Below, in pieces: positions 42,700-50,351 of a stretch of DNA of 50,845 nucleotides (the stretch's first letter is position 1; every line of letters starts with the position of its first letter). Both the position numbers and the translations under genes were made by a program. The notes below the pieces were generated by a model. The model was not told the origin of the DNA. It worked only from the letters and a program-made list of their open reading frames with translations, and searched no databases. The DNA is from a virus: the IMG/VR virus record IMGVR_UViG_3300030380_006591, positions 1-50,845 of that record; one strand, 5' to 3'.

Positions 42700-44642
42700 T
42701 ATCTGGTGTCCTTTTTAAATTTTGGCAAATTTGAAAACCTATTAATCCTATCACAAACTGTTTTAGAATTTAATTTTTCCACAACAATTGGGTCAAAAAA
42801 CAGCCTTGGATCCCTCATAAGGACATTTTTACAATGCATCATCTGAGAAACCTGGTCATGAAGTAACTTGTCTGGACCCAAAGGGGTCCCTTCTGAACCA
42901 TATGTTTTTATATATTCCGAATTATACTTCTCTTCATTTGTTTGAGGTAGTCCCGTATTATAAAAATCCATTCCATATACACGTAATTCCTTCAGAGAGT
43001 ATCTTAAAAGAAAATTAATAGATCCATAACCAGAGTTGAAATTGGCTGTAAACGTCGTATAATTTCCAGTAGAAAATCTTTCAAGATGCTGCTTCGCATA
43101 AACTTGCCAATAAAGCCCCCAGCGATCCCAAGTCCCATCGCTTCTTTTAAGATTCACAAGAGGAATATTTAATTCTTGAAAAATATTACCATACACTTCA
43201 TCCGTAAAGAACCATCCTTTTTTCCACTCAAGCCCGCCAACAGCCACCTCATTATTGTTTGGTGCTGAAACTGAGTCGTTACAAATAATGAATTTTGGTC
43301 TATCTTTTGGTGATAAGCTTTTTATATGGCTTACAAGTGGGTTGCCGTAATTAGGATTCAAGCAACTTTGTATTATGTCTGAGCGTTTTCCAAAGTCTTG
43401 CTCCGAATATATGTTGTGCTGAATTCTAACAACCACGTCGCAAGAATCTATTTCTTGTCCTCTGCCTTGACCTCTTAAATATGGAGAAGGCCCCACTAAA
43501 GCAACTGTCTTGTCTTTTAAAAATTTCTCCAAGTCACTATCCATAACAGAATTCCTGTGAAAGACTGATTCATTGTCCTCCAGGTTTTGATATATACGGA
43601 GGCACTCATTTATTGAGATTTTTTTATCACTCAATCTTTCGTTGACATCTTTCACAATACCAGGCCACGGGTCTAGCGGGGTAACAAAATCATCAAATTT
43701 TAACTCTCGTAGGCAAGACTTTACCACCTCGATGGATTCCTTGCTGATGGGTTTAAATTTTTCCGCCAATGATAGATTGCAGTTTAAAAACTGATCGTGA
43801 TTTAAGTCAAAGAATTTTGATATTTTTTGCTCATCATAATAATCTACATCGTATGAGTTTTTTATAACCTCAAAATTCTTTTGCCGAAACAACGAAACAA
43901 AAAACTCTTTGATACTCAATGAATTGTAATTCAGGTTATAATCTACATCTTTTATCTGTAGTAAGCCTCTTTTCTTAAACGCTGGAAGTATATCCTTAAA
44001 CATTTGATTCATCTTGTATGTTGTATAGGCTCCATCGCTATTGTATATTTGGTCTGCTGTGCTGTCATTAGGTGTATTATGATGAACCATTTTGTGACTA
44101 CAAACAACATTTCTTAAAAAAGGTATTTCCTGAATGTTGAACATATGACAGGCATCAGTGTCTGTGCGATATTTTGTATATAAGGGAAAGAACCATTTCA
44201 TTAAACTTTTGTGAACAATTTTAATGCCATTATGAGTAAATGGTATACAAGAATAATCTCTGCTAGTTAAGAAATTTTGATCCTGTACTAAAGGGCTATC
44301 AATTCCTGTACCCGGATAATAAGTTAAAACGGCTGGATTTAGTTCCAAATCTTCTAATATTTGCTCATAGGGATCTAAGTTAAACCTTGGCTCAAGAACA
44401 AGATCATGATCAAGAAACATATAATAATCATATTTCTTAGGAACAAGCTCTGCCATGATATTTCTTGTCTCAGACCAGACAGTGCCAGGGCAAAACTTTA
44501 GAGACTTTTGATTTTCTTTTTCGTAGGTAACAAAATAAAGGTCTGACTGTTCTCTATCTTCAAACAACTTACAATGAACAGCATTTGGCTCACTAGGAGT
44601 CACCTGTAAAATACAAAAACGTTTATTTTTGCTTTTCCCCAC
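42699..44642 (-). CDS. Two-domain glycosyltransferase: GT-A domain + GT29-like sialyltransferase domain, about 647 aa
   Basis: The N-terminal ~230 residues look like a GT-A transferase with a DxD motif (YMFLDHDLVLEP). The C-terminal ~270 residues resemble GT29 sialyltransferases: a sialylmotif-L-like VALVGPSPYLRGQGRGQEID with SCDVVVRIQ, a KRSDIIQSCL segment, a sialylmotif-S-like NSGYGSINFLLRYSLKELRV followed by YGMDF, and a His near the end (HDQVSQ) where the family's VS motif His lies. A central linker of ~130 residues joins them. The frame can be extended to TTG 44669; I prefer GTG 44640-44642, after the preceding gene's stop with AGGGA upstream. A bifunctional glycan-building enzyme using a CMP-sugar fits the cytidylyltransferase nearby. 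Confidence 0.75.
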   Translation of the reverse strand: MGKSKNKRFCILQVTPSEPNAVHCKLFEDREQSDLYFVTYEKENQKSLKFCPGTVWSETRNIMAELVPKKYDYYMFLDHDLVLEPRFNLDPYEQILEDLELNPAVLTYYPGTGIDSPLVQDQNFLTSRDYSCIPFTHNGIKIVHKSLMKWFFPLYTKYRTDTDACHMFNIQEIPFLRNVVCSHKMVHHNTPNDSTADQIYNSDGAYTTYKMNQMFKDILPAFKKRGLLQIKDVDYNLNYNSLSIKEFFVSLFRQKNFEVIKNSYDVDYYDEQKISKFFDLNHDQFLNCNLSLAEKFKPISKESIEVVKSCLRELKFDDFVTPLDPWPGIVKDVNERLSDKKISINECLRIYQNLEDNESVFHRNSVMDSDLEKFLKDKTVALVGPSPYLRGQGRGQEIDSCDVVVRIQHNIYSEQDFGKRSDIIQSCLNPNYGNPLVSHIKSLSPKDRPKFIICNDSVSAPNNNEVAVGGLEWKKGWFFTDEVYGNIFQELNIPLVNLKRSDGTWDRWGLYWQVYAKQHLERFSTGNYTTFTANFNSGYGSINFLLRYSLKELRVYGMDFYNTGLPQTNEEKYNSEYIKTYGSEGTPLGPDKLLHDQVSQMMHCKNVLMRDPRLFFDPIVVEKLNSKTVCDRINRFSNLPKFKKDTR

Positions 44643-44643
44643 C

Positions 44644-45615
44644 CTAGAGTTCCCTATCCCATCGATCAATCATTTCTTCCAGCATTGATTCAAATGTATA
44701 TTCAGGTTTCCAGCCCAAGATTTCCTGTGCTTTAGATGGATCACCTTTTAAATATTTGAGTTCCTCTGGTCTCATAAATTTTGGATTTTGTATTACATAA
44801 TCTTCGTAATTTAATCCTATTTTTTCAAAAACAATTCTACACAAATCCCTAACAGAATGCGTTTCGCCAGTAGCAACAATAAACTCATCTGCAACTGAAT
44901 GGTTTATGATTTGATGCATTGCTCTAACATAATCTTTTGAGTGTCCCCAATCTCTGTATGAATCCATATTACCTAGTTCAAGGTTTTGTTGTAAGCCTTT
45001 CTTAATTGAAACAGCACCTTTTACCACCTTGTTTGTTACAAAGTTCGAACCACGGCGTGGAGACTCGTGATTAAATAGAATACCATTACAAGCATGAAGG
45101 TTATAAGCATTTCTATAGTGTCGAACTAAATTATAACCCATCACCTTAGCGCACCCATAAGGACTGACCGGGTTCATTGGAGTGGTCAGCCGTTGCACAC
45201 CATCTTCATCTACTGAATTTCCAAACATCTCTGATGATGATGCTTGGTAAAATTTAGCGTTCGGAACTGTATTTCTATAAATCTCCAACATATGAAGAAC
45301 ACCAAGGGCGTTAGTTTTGATCGTAAAAGATGGCATATCAAAACTAATACGAACGTGACTCATAGCACCCAAATTATAAATTTCATCAGGCTGAATCTCT
45401 GACATTAACCTCTGTAAGGAAGGATAATCTAAAAGATCGCCATAGTGAGTATTAATTTTATCACTAACATCACTCTGCCCCAGACGATAATTTTGATTTT
45501 CAGCTACTGAGTGTCTTCTTACTACTCCGTGGACTTCGTATCCTTTTTCTAATAACAACTCAGCTAAATAACTGCCGTCTTGACCATTCAATCCCGTAAT
45601 AAATGCTTTCTTCAT
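44644..45615 (-). CDS. gmd: GDP-mannose 4,6-dehydratase family protein, 323 aa
   Basis: Extended SDR that converts GDP-mannose to GDP-4-keto-6-deoxymannose. GLNGQDGSYLAELL (about 8-21) is the NAD(P) motif of this family, ASSSEMFG holds the catalytic Ser/Glu, YGCAK holds Tyr153 and Lys157, and NHESPRRGSNFVTNKV (182-197) is diagnostic for Gmd-type enzymes. Length is close to bacterial Gmd, though slightly short. A GDP-heptose 4,6-dehydratase (DmhA/WcbK type) is a close relative and cannot be excluded, given the GmhA-like SIS domain in the same cluster. Its start overlaps the stop of the mini-DegT gene by 4 bases. Confidence 0.92.
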   Translation of the reverse strand: MKKAFITGLNGQDGSYLAELLLEKGYEVHGVVRRHSVAENQNYRLGQSDVSDKINTHYGDLLDYPSLQRLMSEIQPDEIYNLGAMSHVRISFDMPSFTIKTNALGVLHMLEIYRNTVPNAKFYQASSSEMFGNSVDEDGVQRLTTPMNPVSPYGCAKVMGYNLVRHYRNAYNLHACNGILFNHESPRRGSNFVTNKVVKGAVSIKKGLQQNLELGNMDSYRDWGHSKDYVRAMHQIINHSVADEFIVATGETHSVRDLCRIVFEKIGLNYEDYVIQNPKFMRPEELKYLKGDPSKAQEILGWKPEYTFESMLEEMIDRWDREL

Positions 45616-46208
45616 TTAAAAATCTCCATCTTAGTTAAGTCAGGCCAGTCGTTCAAACTCCAAGATTTAGGCTTTTTTTCAATAGCCTCTGGTAGTTTTT
45701 TTAATCCAAGCGCTGCTGTCTCTGGTGTCATATAATAATGGTACCCCATCACATTAATATTTTGAGTTCCCCAAGGTATATGAGGCTCCCTTCCATCATA
45801 CGACATTTTCTTTAAATGTTTAGCTGCCTCCTCGTTATCCGTTAAAATAATACCACCTCTTCCTAGACTTAAGTGTTTTTTGAATTGAAAACTTACACAC
45901 ATAAATGTTCCGGGAACATAACTATCTTTTTCCCATAGGACAGCAGCATCTACCACTTTATCAGTCAGGTAGTAAAATTTTTTCCACTCACAATCTTTCC
46001 ATTCTAGATCAATATTTAACTTGTTTGATAGAAAAGGCACTGAAATATAAGTGTGATGGGGTACTGAAATCTTATTTGCGTTAGTGTATATTAGACACAA
46101 CTCTAAAGCGTGTGTACAACAGTCAACCGCTACCGCATATTTAGAACCAAAAAAATTACTTATATTGTTCTCGAACTCTTCAACAATATGAAAATCCCAC
46201 TTACTCAA
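45612..46208 (-). CDS. Compact DegT/DnrJ/EryC1/StrS aminotransferase, 198 aa
   Basis: PLP-dependent sugar aminotransferase family, but about half the normal length (370-400). The recognisable core is present: FENNISNFFGSKYAVAVDCC (typical substrate/PLP entry region), SVPHHTYISV, an Asp in DKVVDAAVLW for the PLP pyridine, the internal aldimine Lys111 in SFQFKKHLSLGRGG, and MTPETAALGLKKL. The sequence ends ~25 residues later, so the C-terminal domain is absent and the middle appears shortened. The start is TTG, supported by AGGAG ~7 bases upstream. With Gmd it could form a GDP-perosamine-type aminosugar, but activity of so small a protein is unproven. Confidence 0.8.
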   Translation of the reverse strand: MSKWDFHIVEEFENNISNFFGSKYAVAVDCCTHALELCLIYTNANKISVPHHTYISVPFLSNKLNIDLEWKDCEWKKFYYLTDKVVDAAVLWEKDSYVPGTFMCVSFQFKKHLSLGRGGIILTDNEEAAKHLKKMSYDGREPHIPWGTQNINVMGYHYYMTPETAALGLKKLPEAIEKKPKSWSLNDWPDLTKMEIFK

Positions 46209-46209
46209 T

Positions 46210-46623
46210 TCATTCTCCTATGTAAGTTTTATCTTTCTTTACGCCGTAGTATGGTCCATTTTTAAATTCATATAAAATTGTATCATCATCTAATATCTTC
46301 AATGAATGTCCGCCTCGATATATAACAACACAATCTCCATCGCTTATTTCAAGCGAACACAATAAAGAATCATCTAAATCATAAAAAGTTCCCTCAACCT
46401 TACCATCCAAAATAACCCAAGCTTCTTGAGTTGTAGTGGCAACTTTATTGCAGGGCAAGTGTTTATGAGCTTTAAAAAAATCTTCTGCTTTTGTTATTTT
46501 TACCCCAGCCTGTAAAAACTCTTCGTCTGGTGTTATATTTTGTCTAGAGTTTGTAATCTCATTTTTTCTTATTAGGGATAAAATAATTTTTTCAGGGTCA
46601 ACTTTAGAATAAATATTTAACAT
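46210..46623 (-). CDS. Cupin-like (WxcM/WbuC-type) protein, 137 aa
   Basis: Cupin fold with HKH (His53, His55), Glu67 in TTQEAWVILDG, and His106 in RGGHSLKIL. The pattern KVEGTFYDLDDSLLCSLEI followed by ISDGDCVVIYRGGHS and EFKNGPYYG is, from memory, that of small cupins widespread in O-antigen and capsule clusters. Function is unassigned; sugar isomerase or regulator are possible. The start ATG lies within the end of the methyltransferase gene (7-base overlap). Confidence 0.75.
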   Translation of the reverse strand: MLNIYSKVDPEKIILSLIRKNEITNSRQNITPDEEFLQAGVKITKAEDFFKAHKHLPCNKVATTTQEAWVILDGKVEGTFYDLDDSLLCSLEISDGDCVVIYRGGHSLKILDDDTILYEFKNGPYYGVKKDKTYIGE

Positions 46624-47180
46624 TTTCTACACCATATATTAAGCATCATTGGTACACCATTTTCATCTCCATGGGGAACATAAGCAGCCGAATAATCATC
46701 ATACCCCTCTGGTAAGAATTCTTTCCAGTTATACCTTTGATAATCTTTGAAACCATTGCTTTCTAAAACCTTCTTCAAATATTTGAAGTCATAAGCATTC
46801 TTTTTGTACATACTTTTATTTTGTCCTTCGGGCGTCGTATAATCCCATTTACCAAAAATAGGTCCTAGAACCCCAAGGTGTTCTAAATCTGCATTGCTGC
46901 TCAGATATACCTCAACTTGTCTTTCAAAATCAATCACTGATATTCTTAATATACCATCTTTTTTTAAAACACGATGCCATTCACAGAGAGCAGTATTTAT
47001 CTCATCTCGATCAAAGTATGGAATAACACCACAGGTATATATTTCATCAACTGAATTGTCTTGTATCATTGGCAAGTTATCAATAGATGTGCAATAATCT
47101 ATATGCGGGTGGGCATCGACATCAATGTGGACGTACCCTGGTAGGTTTCTTTTTCCGCAACCTAGGTGAAGTTTTAACAT
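46617..47180 (-). CDS. SAM-dependent methyltransferase, 187 aa
   Basis: Class I methyltransferase in the small glycan-cluster form: LKLHLGCGKRNLPGYVHIDVD (motif I, about 2-22), then LPMIQDNSVDEIYTCGVIPY, EWHRVLKKDGILRISVIDFE (post-motif strand 5). The C-terminus is well conserved in length. I chose the ATG at 47178-47180 over the GTG at 47189, because the latter lies inside the stop region of the upstream cupin. Possible substrates are sugar or polysaccharide hydroxyl, amino or phosphate groups; which one cannot be told. Confidence 0.83.
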   Translation of the reverse strand: MLKLHLGCGKRNLPGYVHIDVDAHPHIDYCTSIDNLPMIQDNSVDEIYTCGVIPYFDRDEINTALCEWHRVLKKDGILRISVIDFERQVEVYLSSNADLEHLGVLGPIFGKWDYTTPEGQNKSMYKKNAYDFKYLKKVLESNGFKDYQRYNWKEFLPEGYDDYSAAYVPHGDENGVPMMLNIWCRKC

Positions 47181-47181
47181 A

Positions 47182-47589
47182 TTATTCACCGATTATACTT
47201 TCGGACAATCTATAAGTGTCATCTTCATAATCTTTTCCCCCTCTTAACCCTTCTGTAAATACTACAAATTCATTATCTTCAACTATCTTTAATGCGTGGA
47301 TTTCATCTGGAGGTGTTGTTATAAAGTCTCCTGCTTCCAAAAGAACAAAACTTGCAGGATCATCAGAATTAAGTGGCTTATGCCAGTATTCTAATGATCC
47401 TTTTGTAATTAGCATATGTTGAGTTGTATATTTGTGATAATGGTTTCCTCTGATTGCACCTTTTGCCGATTGTATTACAGCAACGTGCTCTATCTTATCT
47501 TTATAAAATATGTCAACAATTTTACCCCTGTCGTCAACGTGTTTTTCTAGGGGTGGCTGTGGATTATTCCAGATGTTTTTCTTTTCCAT
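47182..47589 (-). CDS. RmlC-like cupin (sugar epimerase/ketoisomerase type), 135 aa
   Basis: Cupin with DDRGKIVDIFY (about 19-29), the RmlC-like AIRGNHYHKYTTQHMLITKG stretch (His50, His52), and PPDEIHAL (His98). This N-terminal pattern matches dTDP-sugar 3,5-epimerase/3,4-ketoisomerase-like cupins, including WxcM-type proteins. It lies next to C-methyltransferase and near Gmd, which make and modify keto-sugars, so epimerising a 4-keto sugar is a plausible job. The ATG has an AGGAG ribosome binding site. Confidence 0.82.
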   Translation of the reverse strand: MEKKNIWNNPQPPLEKHVDDRGKIVDIFYKDKIEHVAVIQSAKGAIRGNHYHKYTTQHMLITKGSLEYWHKPLNSDDPASFVLLEAGDFITTPPDEIHALKIVEDNEFVVFTEGLRGGKDYEDDTYRLSESIIGE

Positions 47590-47597
47590 GGTCTCTC

Positions 47598-48818
47598 CTA
47601 TTTGTAAAAACTTATATATTCTATATTAGGATTAATTTCTCTGATCTTATTTTTTATAGGCTCTGATAAATTCCAAGATAATATTAGTCCACAGACTTTA
47701 TCAACTGTTGCAAAAACTTCGTCACCACATATTTCTATATCTGATAGTGGTGTTGTTTTGCCCTGTTTATACTTTGAAGTATCTGTTACAAAATCAATCA
47801 ACGAATTGTTTAAATTCAAAAAGTTTAACAACGTATTTCCTTTTGCGGCTGCTCCAATTGCGATTATATTATACCCTTTTTTCTTGTATCTTATAATTTT
47901 AGATACAAAATCTATCTTCCTCTTTAATAAATGTTTATTTAAAACTTCATAGGTCTTTTTTTCAAATAAGTAAGACTCTTTTTTGATTTGTTTTGTTATA
48001 TCTTTATAATGTGAAATTTTTTCGTTTAGGTTCTTTTTTGCAATTACACGCAAGGAACCACCGTGATAATCAACAACTTCAATATTTACTATTTCAAATT
48101 TACACTTTTCCAATAAGTTCTTCAAGGAAGTGATCGTATAATATGTGACGTGTTCATGGTATATTTGATCTATTTTTTTTGAATCTATTGTTGATTTCCA
48201 ATAAGGAACTTCAAAAACATAGTGACCACCGTTTTTCAGTAGTGTATTTACACCCATAGTAAAAGATATAGGGTCATCTGAATGATTATATACATTATTT
48301 GCTATAACTAAGTCGGATGGTCCTACTTTTTCAACTATCCTATCAGACTCCTCTTGGTTAAAAACACAGTTTTCAGTAAATATGCCAGCCTCATTGGCAA
48401 TATCACACATAGCCCTTGATGCATCAATTCCATATACTTTATTGTTTAATTTATTCTTAAACTGACTGAGAAGATAGCCATCATTGGATCCAATTTCATA
48501 TATTATTGACTCTTTACTTAACGATAATTTGTGACTAATTAACTCACAATATTCTTCCCAGTGACTTCTAGATGTTAAAGAATTTGACGATGTATAAGAG
48601 TAATCAAAAAGATTATATCTCTCAGTAGCATCAGTCGCTGCCTCAGTTTGAATTAATTTACACTCCTCACACATAACACAAGAAAGGTTATATACAGGCA
48701 ATGGCATAGACTTGTGTTTTTTATCAATAAAAGTATCTGCATAAGGATGCATACCAAGATCAATTATCTTAGTTAGTTTTGTGGATCTACAAGTTAAGCA
48801 AGTTTTTCTTCTAGTCAT
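47598..48818 (-). CDS. Sugar C-methyltransferase (NovU/TylCIII type, three modules), 406 aa
   Basis: Three-part deoxysugar C-methyltransferase. The N-terminus is a zinc-binding module with Cys7, Cys10 and Cys47, Cys50, Cys53 (CxxC and CxxCxxC). The middle holds the SAM fold (IIYEIGSNDGYLL, about 104-116; LVIANNVYNHSDDP; YVFEVPYW) and the IYHEHVTYYT active-site stretch. The C-terminal module (about 300-406) has the IGAAAKGNTLLNFL pattern of the family's last domain. Such enzymes methylate carbon 3 of 4-keto-deoxysugars, giving branched sugars. Its start overlaps the GT42-like gene by 4 bases. An AT-rich, T-tract-rich coding sequence marks the cluster. Confidence 0.88.
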   Translation of the reverse strand: MTRRKTCLTCRSTKLTKIIDLGMHPYADTFIDKKHKSMPLPVYNLSCVMCEECKLIQTEAATDATERYNLFDYSYTSSNSLTSRSHWEEYCELISHKLSLSKESIIYEIGSNDGYLLSQFKNKLNNKVYGIDASRAMCDIANEAGIFTENCVFNQEESDRIVEKVGPSDLVIANNVYNHSDDPISFTMGVNTLLKNGGHYVFEVPYWKSTIDSKKIDQIYHEHVTYYTITSLKNLLEKCKFEIVNIEVVDYHGGSLRVIAKKNLNEKISHYKDITKQIKKESYLFEKKTYEVLNKHLLKRKIDFVSKIIRYKKKGYNIIAIGAAAKGNTLLNFLNLNNSLIDFVTDTSKYKQGKTTPLSDIEICGDEVFATVDKVCGLILSWNLSEPIKNKIREINPNIEYISFYK

Positions 48819-49507
48819 TTTAAAGCATCCTGTAATGAAATCTTTCTAAAACATTTTAAGTTTGATATAGGGCTACAGTTTATCACTTCTATATCAGCGT
48901 GTGCAGCCCTATACGCAAACATATTCCAAGTTGGCATATGAAATTTAATACCATCAGGAATATTATATTGATCACCTTTTTGTTGATAGTCATCAAACCA
49001 ATAGTTCGGGTTCTTATCTGGTGTTTTATCCATAATCAGTCCGGGTCCGTCTTTTTTACTGCCGTCAACAAATTCAACATAGTTACAGTCTACACCCAAA
49101 AGGATAATTTTTTTATACCCCATACAAACAGCCGCCGAACAAGCGTTAGCACCACTATTACCATTATCGTGAAACTGAGTAAAACAATCTTCTGAATGGT
49201 TCATCTTGTTGGTGCTACCATACGGTAGCATATTTACAAATTGGAAATTATCTTTGTCACTTAAGTTCCTTATATAAAAGCTCTTTTTAAATTTGCCTGA
49301 ATCGATAAGATCAATGAAGCTTTGTTGGTGATTATCTGTTACACGATAATCAAAGCAGCCGTGATAGGTAGGCCACCAGTCTAAACGAGGATAGGCTCGA
49401 TAGGCAGAATTTAATCCAAATGTGTCAATACCATCTAGCATAGAAAAATCAACATCCTTAAGGGATGGACCATTTCCCATAATAACTATCGTTTCACTCT
49501 TAGTCAT
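48815..49507 (-). CDS. GT42/DUF115-like Rossmann protein (possible sialyltransferase), 230 aa
   Basis: ETIVIMGNGPSLKDVDFSML followed by DGIDTFGLNSAYRAYP is the nucleotide-binding start shared by Campylobacter GT42 sialyltransferases (Cst-II type) and DUF115/Maf-like proteins. The GNSGANACSAAVCMGYKKI stretch with ILLGVDCNY (about residues 115-142) matches the second conserved element of the same superfamily. A late His (KFHMPTW) could be catalytic. Given the CMP-sugar synthetase and the GT29-like domain in the cluster, a CMP-ulosonic-acid transferase is attractive, but DUF115 proteins without this activity are an equal alternative. No membrane anchor is present. Confidence 0.68.
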   Translation of the reverse strand: MTKSETIVIMGNGPSLKDVDFSMLDGIDTFGLNSAYRAYPRLDWWPTYHGCFDYRVTDNHQQSFIDLIDSGKFKKSFYIRNLSDKDNFQFVNMLPYGSTNKMNHSEDCFTQFHDNGNSGANACSAAVCMGYKKIILLGVDCNYVEFVDGSKKDGPGLIMDKTPDKNPNYWFDDYQQKGDQYNIPDGIKFHMPTWNMFAYRAAHADIEVINCSPISNLKCFRKISLQDALK

Positions 49508-50351
49508 AAAAACTCCAAAATGTAGAACACCTTGTGTTCATATGTTCTCGACAAGATTCAGCACTATTAGCCCAAGATTCATATCTATGTTGGACGTTTT
49601 CATTTAATATGGTCTCACACCCTAGCATTTGTGCTTCCATAACAAGCCTAGGGCAAGTATCTGCACCATCAGGTAAAAATATAAGACCCTTTGAAGTAGA
49701 CAGCTTTATTAGTAATTCGTGATAAGGCAAACCAGCAACTACTTCTGCCTCTAACGAGTTATCTTGCGCATACTTGACACATTTTTCATAACCCTTAATC
49801 CAAGAGTTTGTTCTAACAATAAGATATTTGTCGTTTTTTTTATTGTCTCTTATCGAGTCAATAAATCTTAAATCACCCTTTGAAAAAACAGAATTTAAAG
49901 TTTCTGTATTTTCTTCTTTGATTGTCTTAACCTTCTGTAAGAAGATATTCTTTTGCGCATCGCTCATAAACCAGATTTTTTTTGCATACCCATAAAAGGC
50001 TAAATTTATCTTGTTCTCTTTTATGTCTGCACAATCACACTCCTGACCTGTTTGAATTCTGTGAAGATCCAAAGATCTGAATTTACAGAATTTGTAGTCG
50101 TACTCGACTATAGAATAATTTACATTTTTAATCAAATGAAGTTTTAACCTGTAATCAAGCGAAACAAAATTTAATACAACCCAGTGAGCTTCTTTATATT
50201 GATTGATTACAGAGCTTGTAAGCTCAGCACATCTTATCTTTATTATGTTTTTATTATTGGGTCTCCCTTGAATAATAGCCTCCGAGGTAAGCTCCGCTCC
50301 ACCAACATAATCTTCAGCAAAAGCATCAGCTAAGAATATCATAAGACTCAT
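49500..50351 (-). CDS. GT4-like glycosyltransferase, 283 aa
   Basis: Short GT-B type transferase. MSLMIFLADAFAEDYVGGAE is a GT4 N-terminal start (the GGAE motif), and LSTSKGLIFLPDGADTCPRL followed by VMEAQMLGCETILNENV (about 213-249) is the C-terminal donor-binding signature, with Asp replacing the usual ExxxxxxxE acidic pattern in part. At 283 aa it is shorter than typical GT4 enzymes (350-400). The start overlaps the preceding gene by ATGA and the end overlaps the next by 8 bases. Donor and acceptor unknown. Confidence 0.78.
   Translation of the reverse strand: MSLMIFLADAFAEDYVGGAELTSEAIIQGRPNNKNIIKIRCAELTSSVINQYKEAHWVVLNFVSLDYRLKLHLIKNVNYSIVEYDYKFCKFRSLDLHRIQTGQECDCADIKENKINLAFYGYAKKIWFMSDAQKNIFLQKVKTIKEENTETLNSVFSKGDLRFIDSIRDNKKNDKYLIVRTNSWIKGYEKCVKYAQDNSLEAEVVAGLPYHELLIKLSTSKGLIFLPDGADTCPRLVMEAQMLGCETILNENVQHRYESWANSAESCREHMNTRCSTFWSFYD

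Noticed and set aside
44643-44669. TTG start extending the sialyltransferase-like protein by nine residues
   Set aside because: It would begin inside the Gmd gene with no Shine-Dalgarno. GTG at 44640-44642 follows the Gmd stop and has AGGGA upstream. The choice is not certain.
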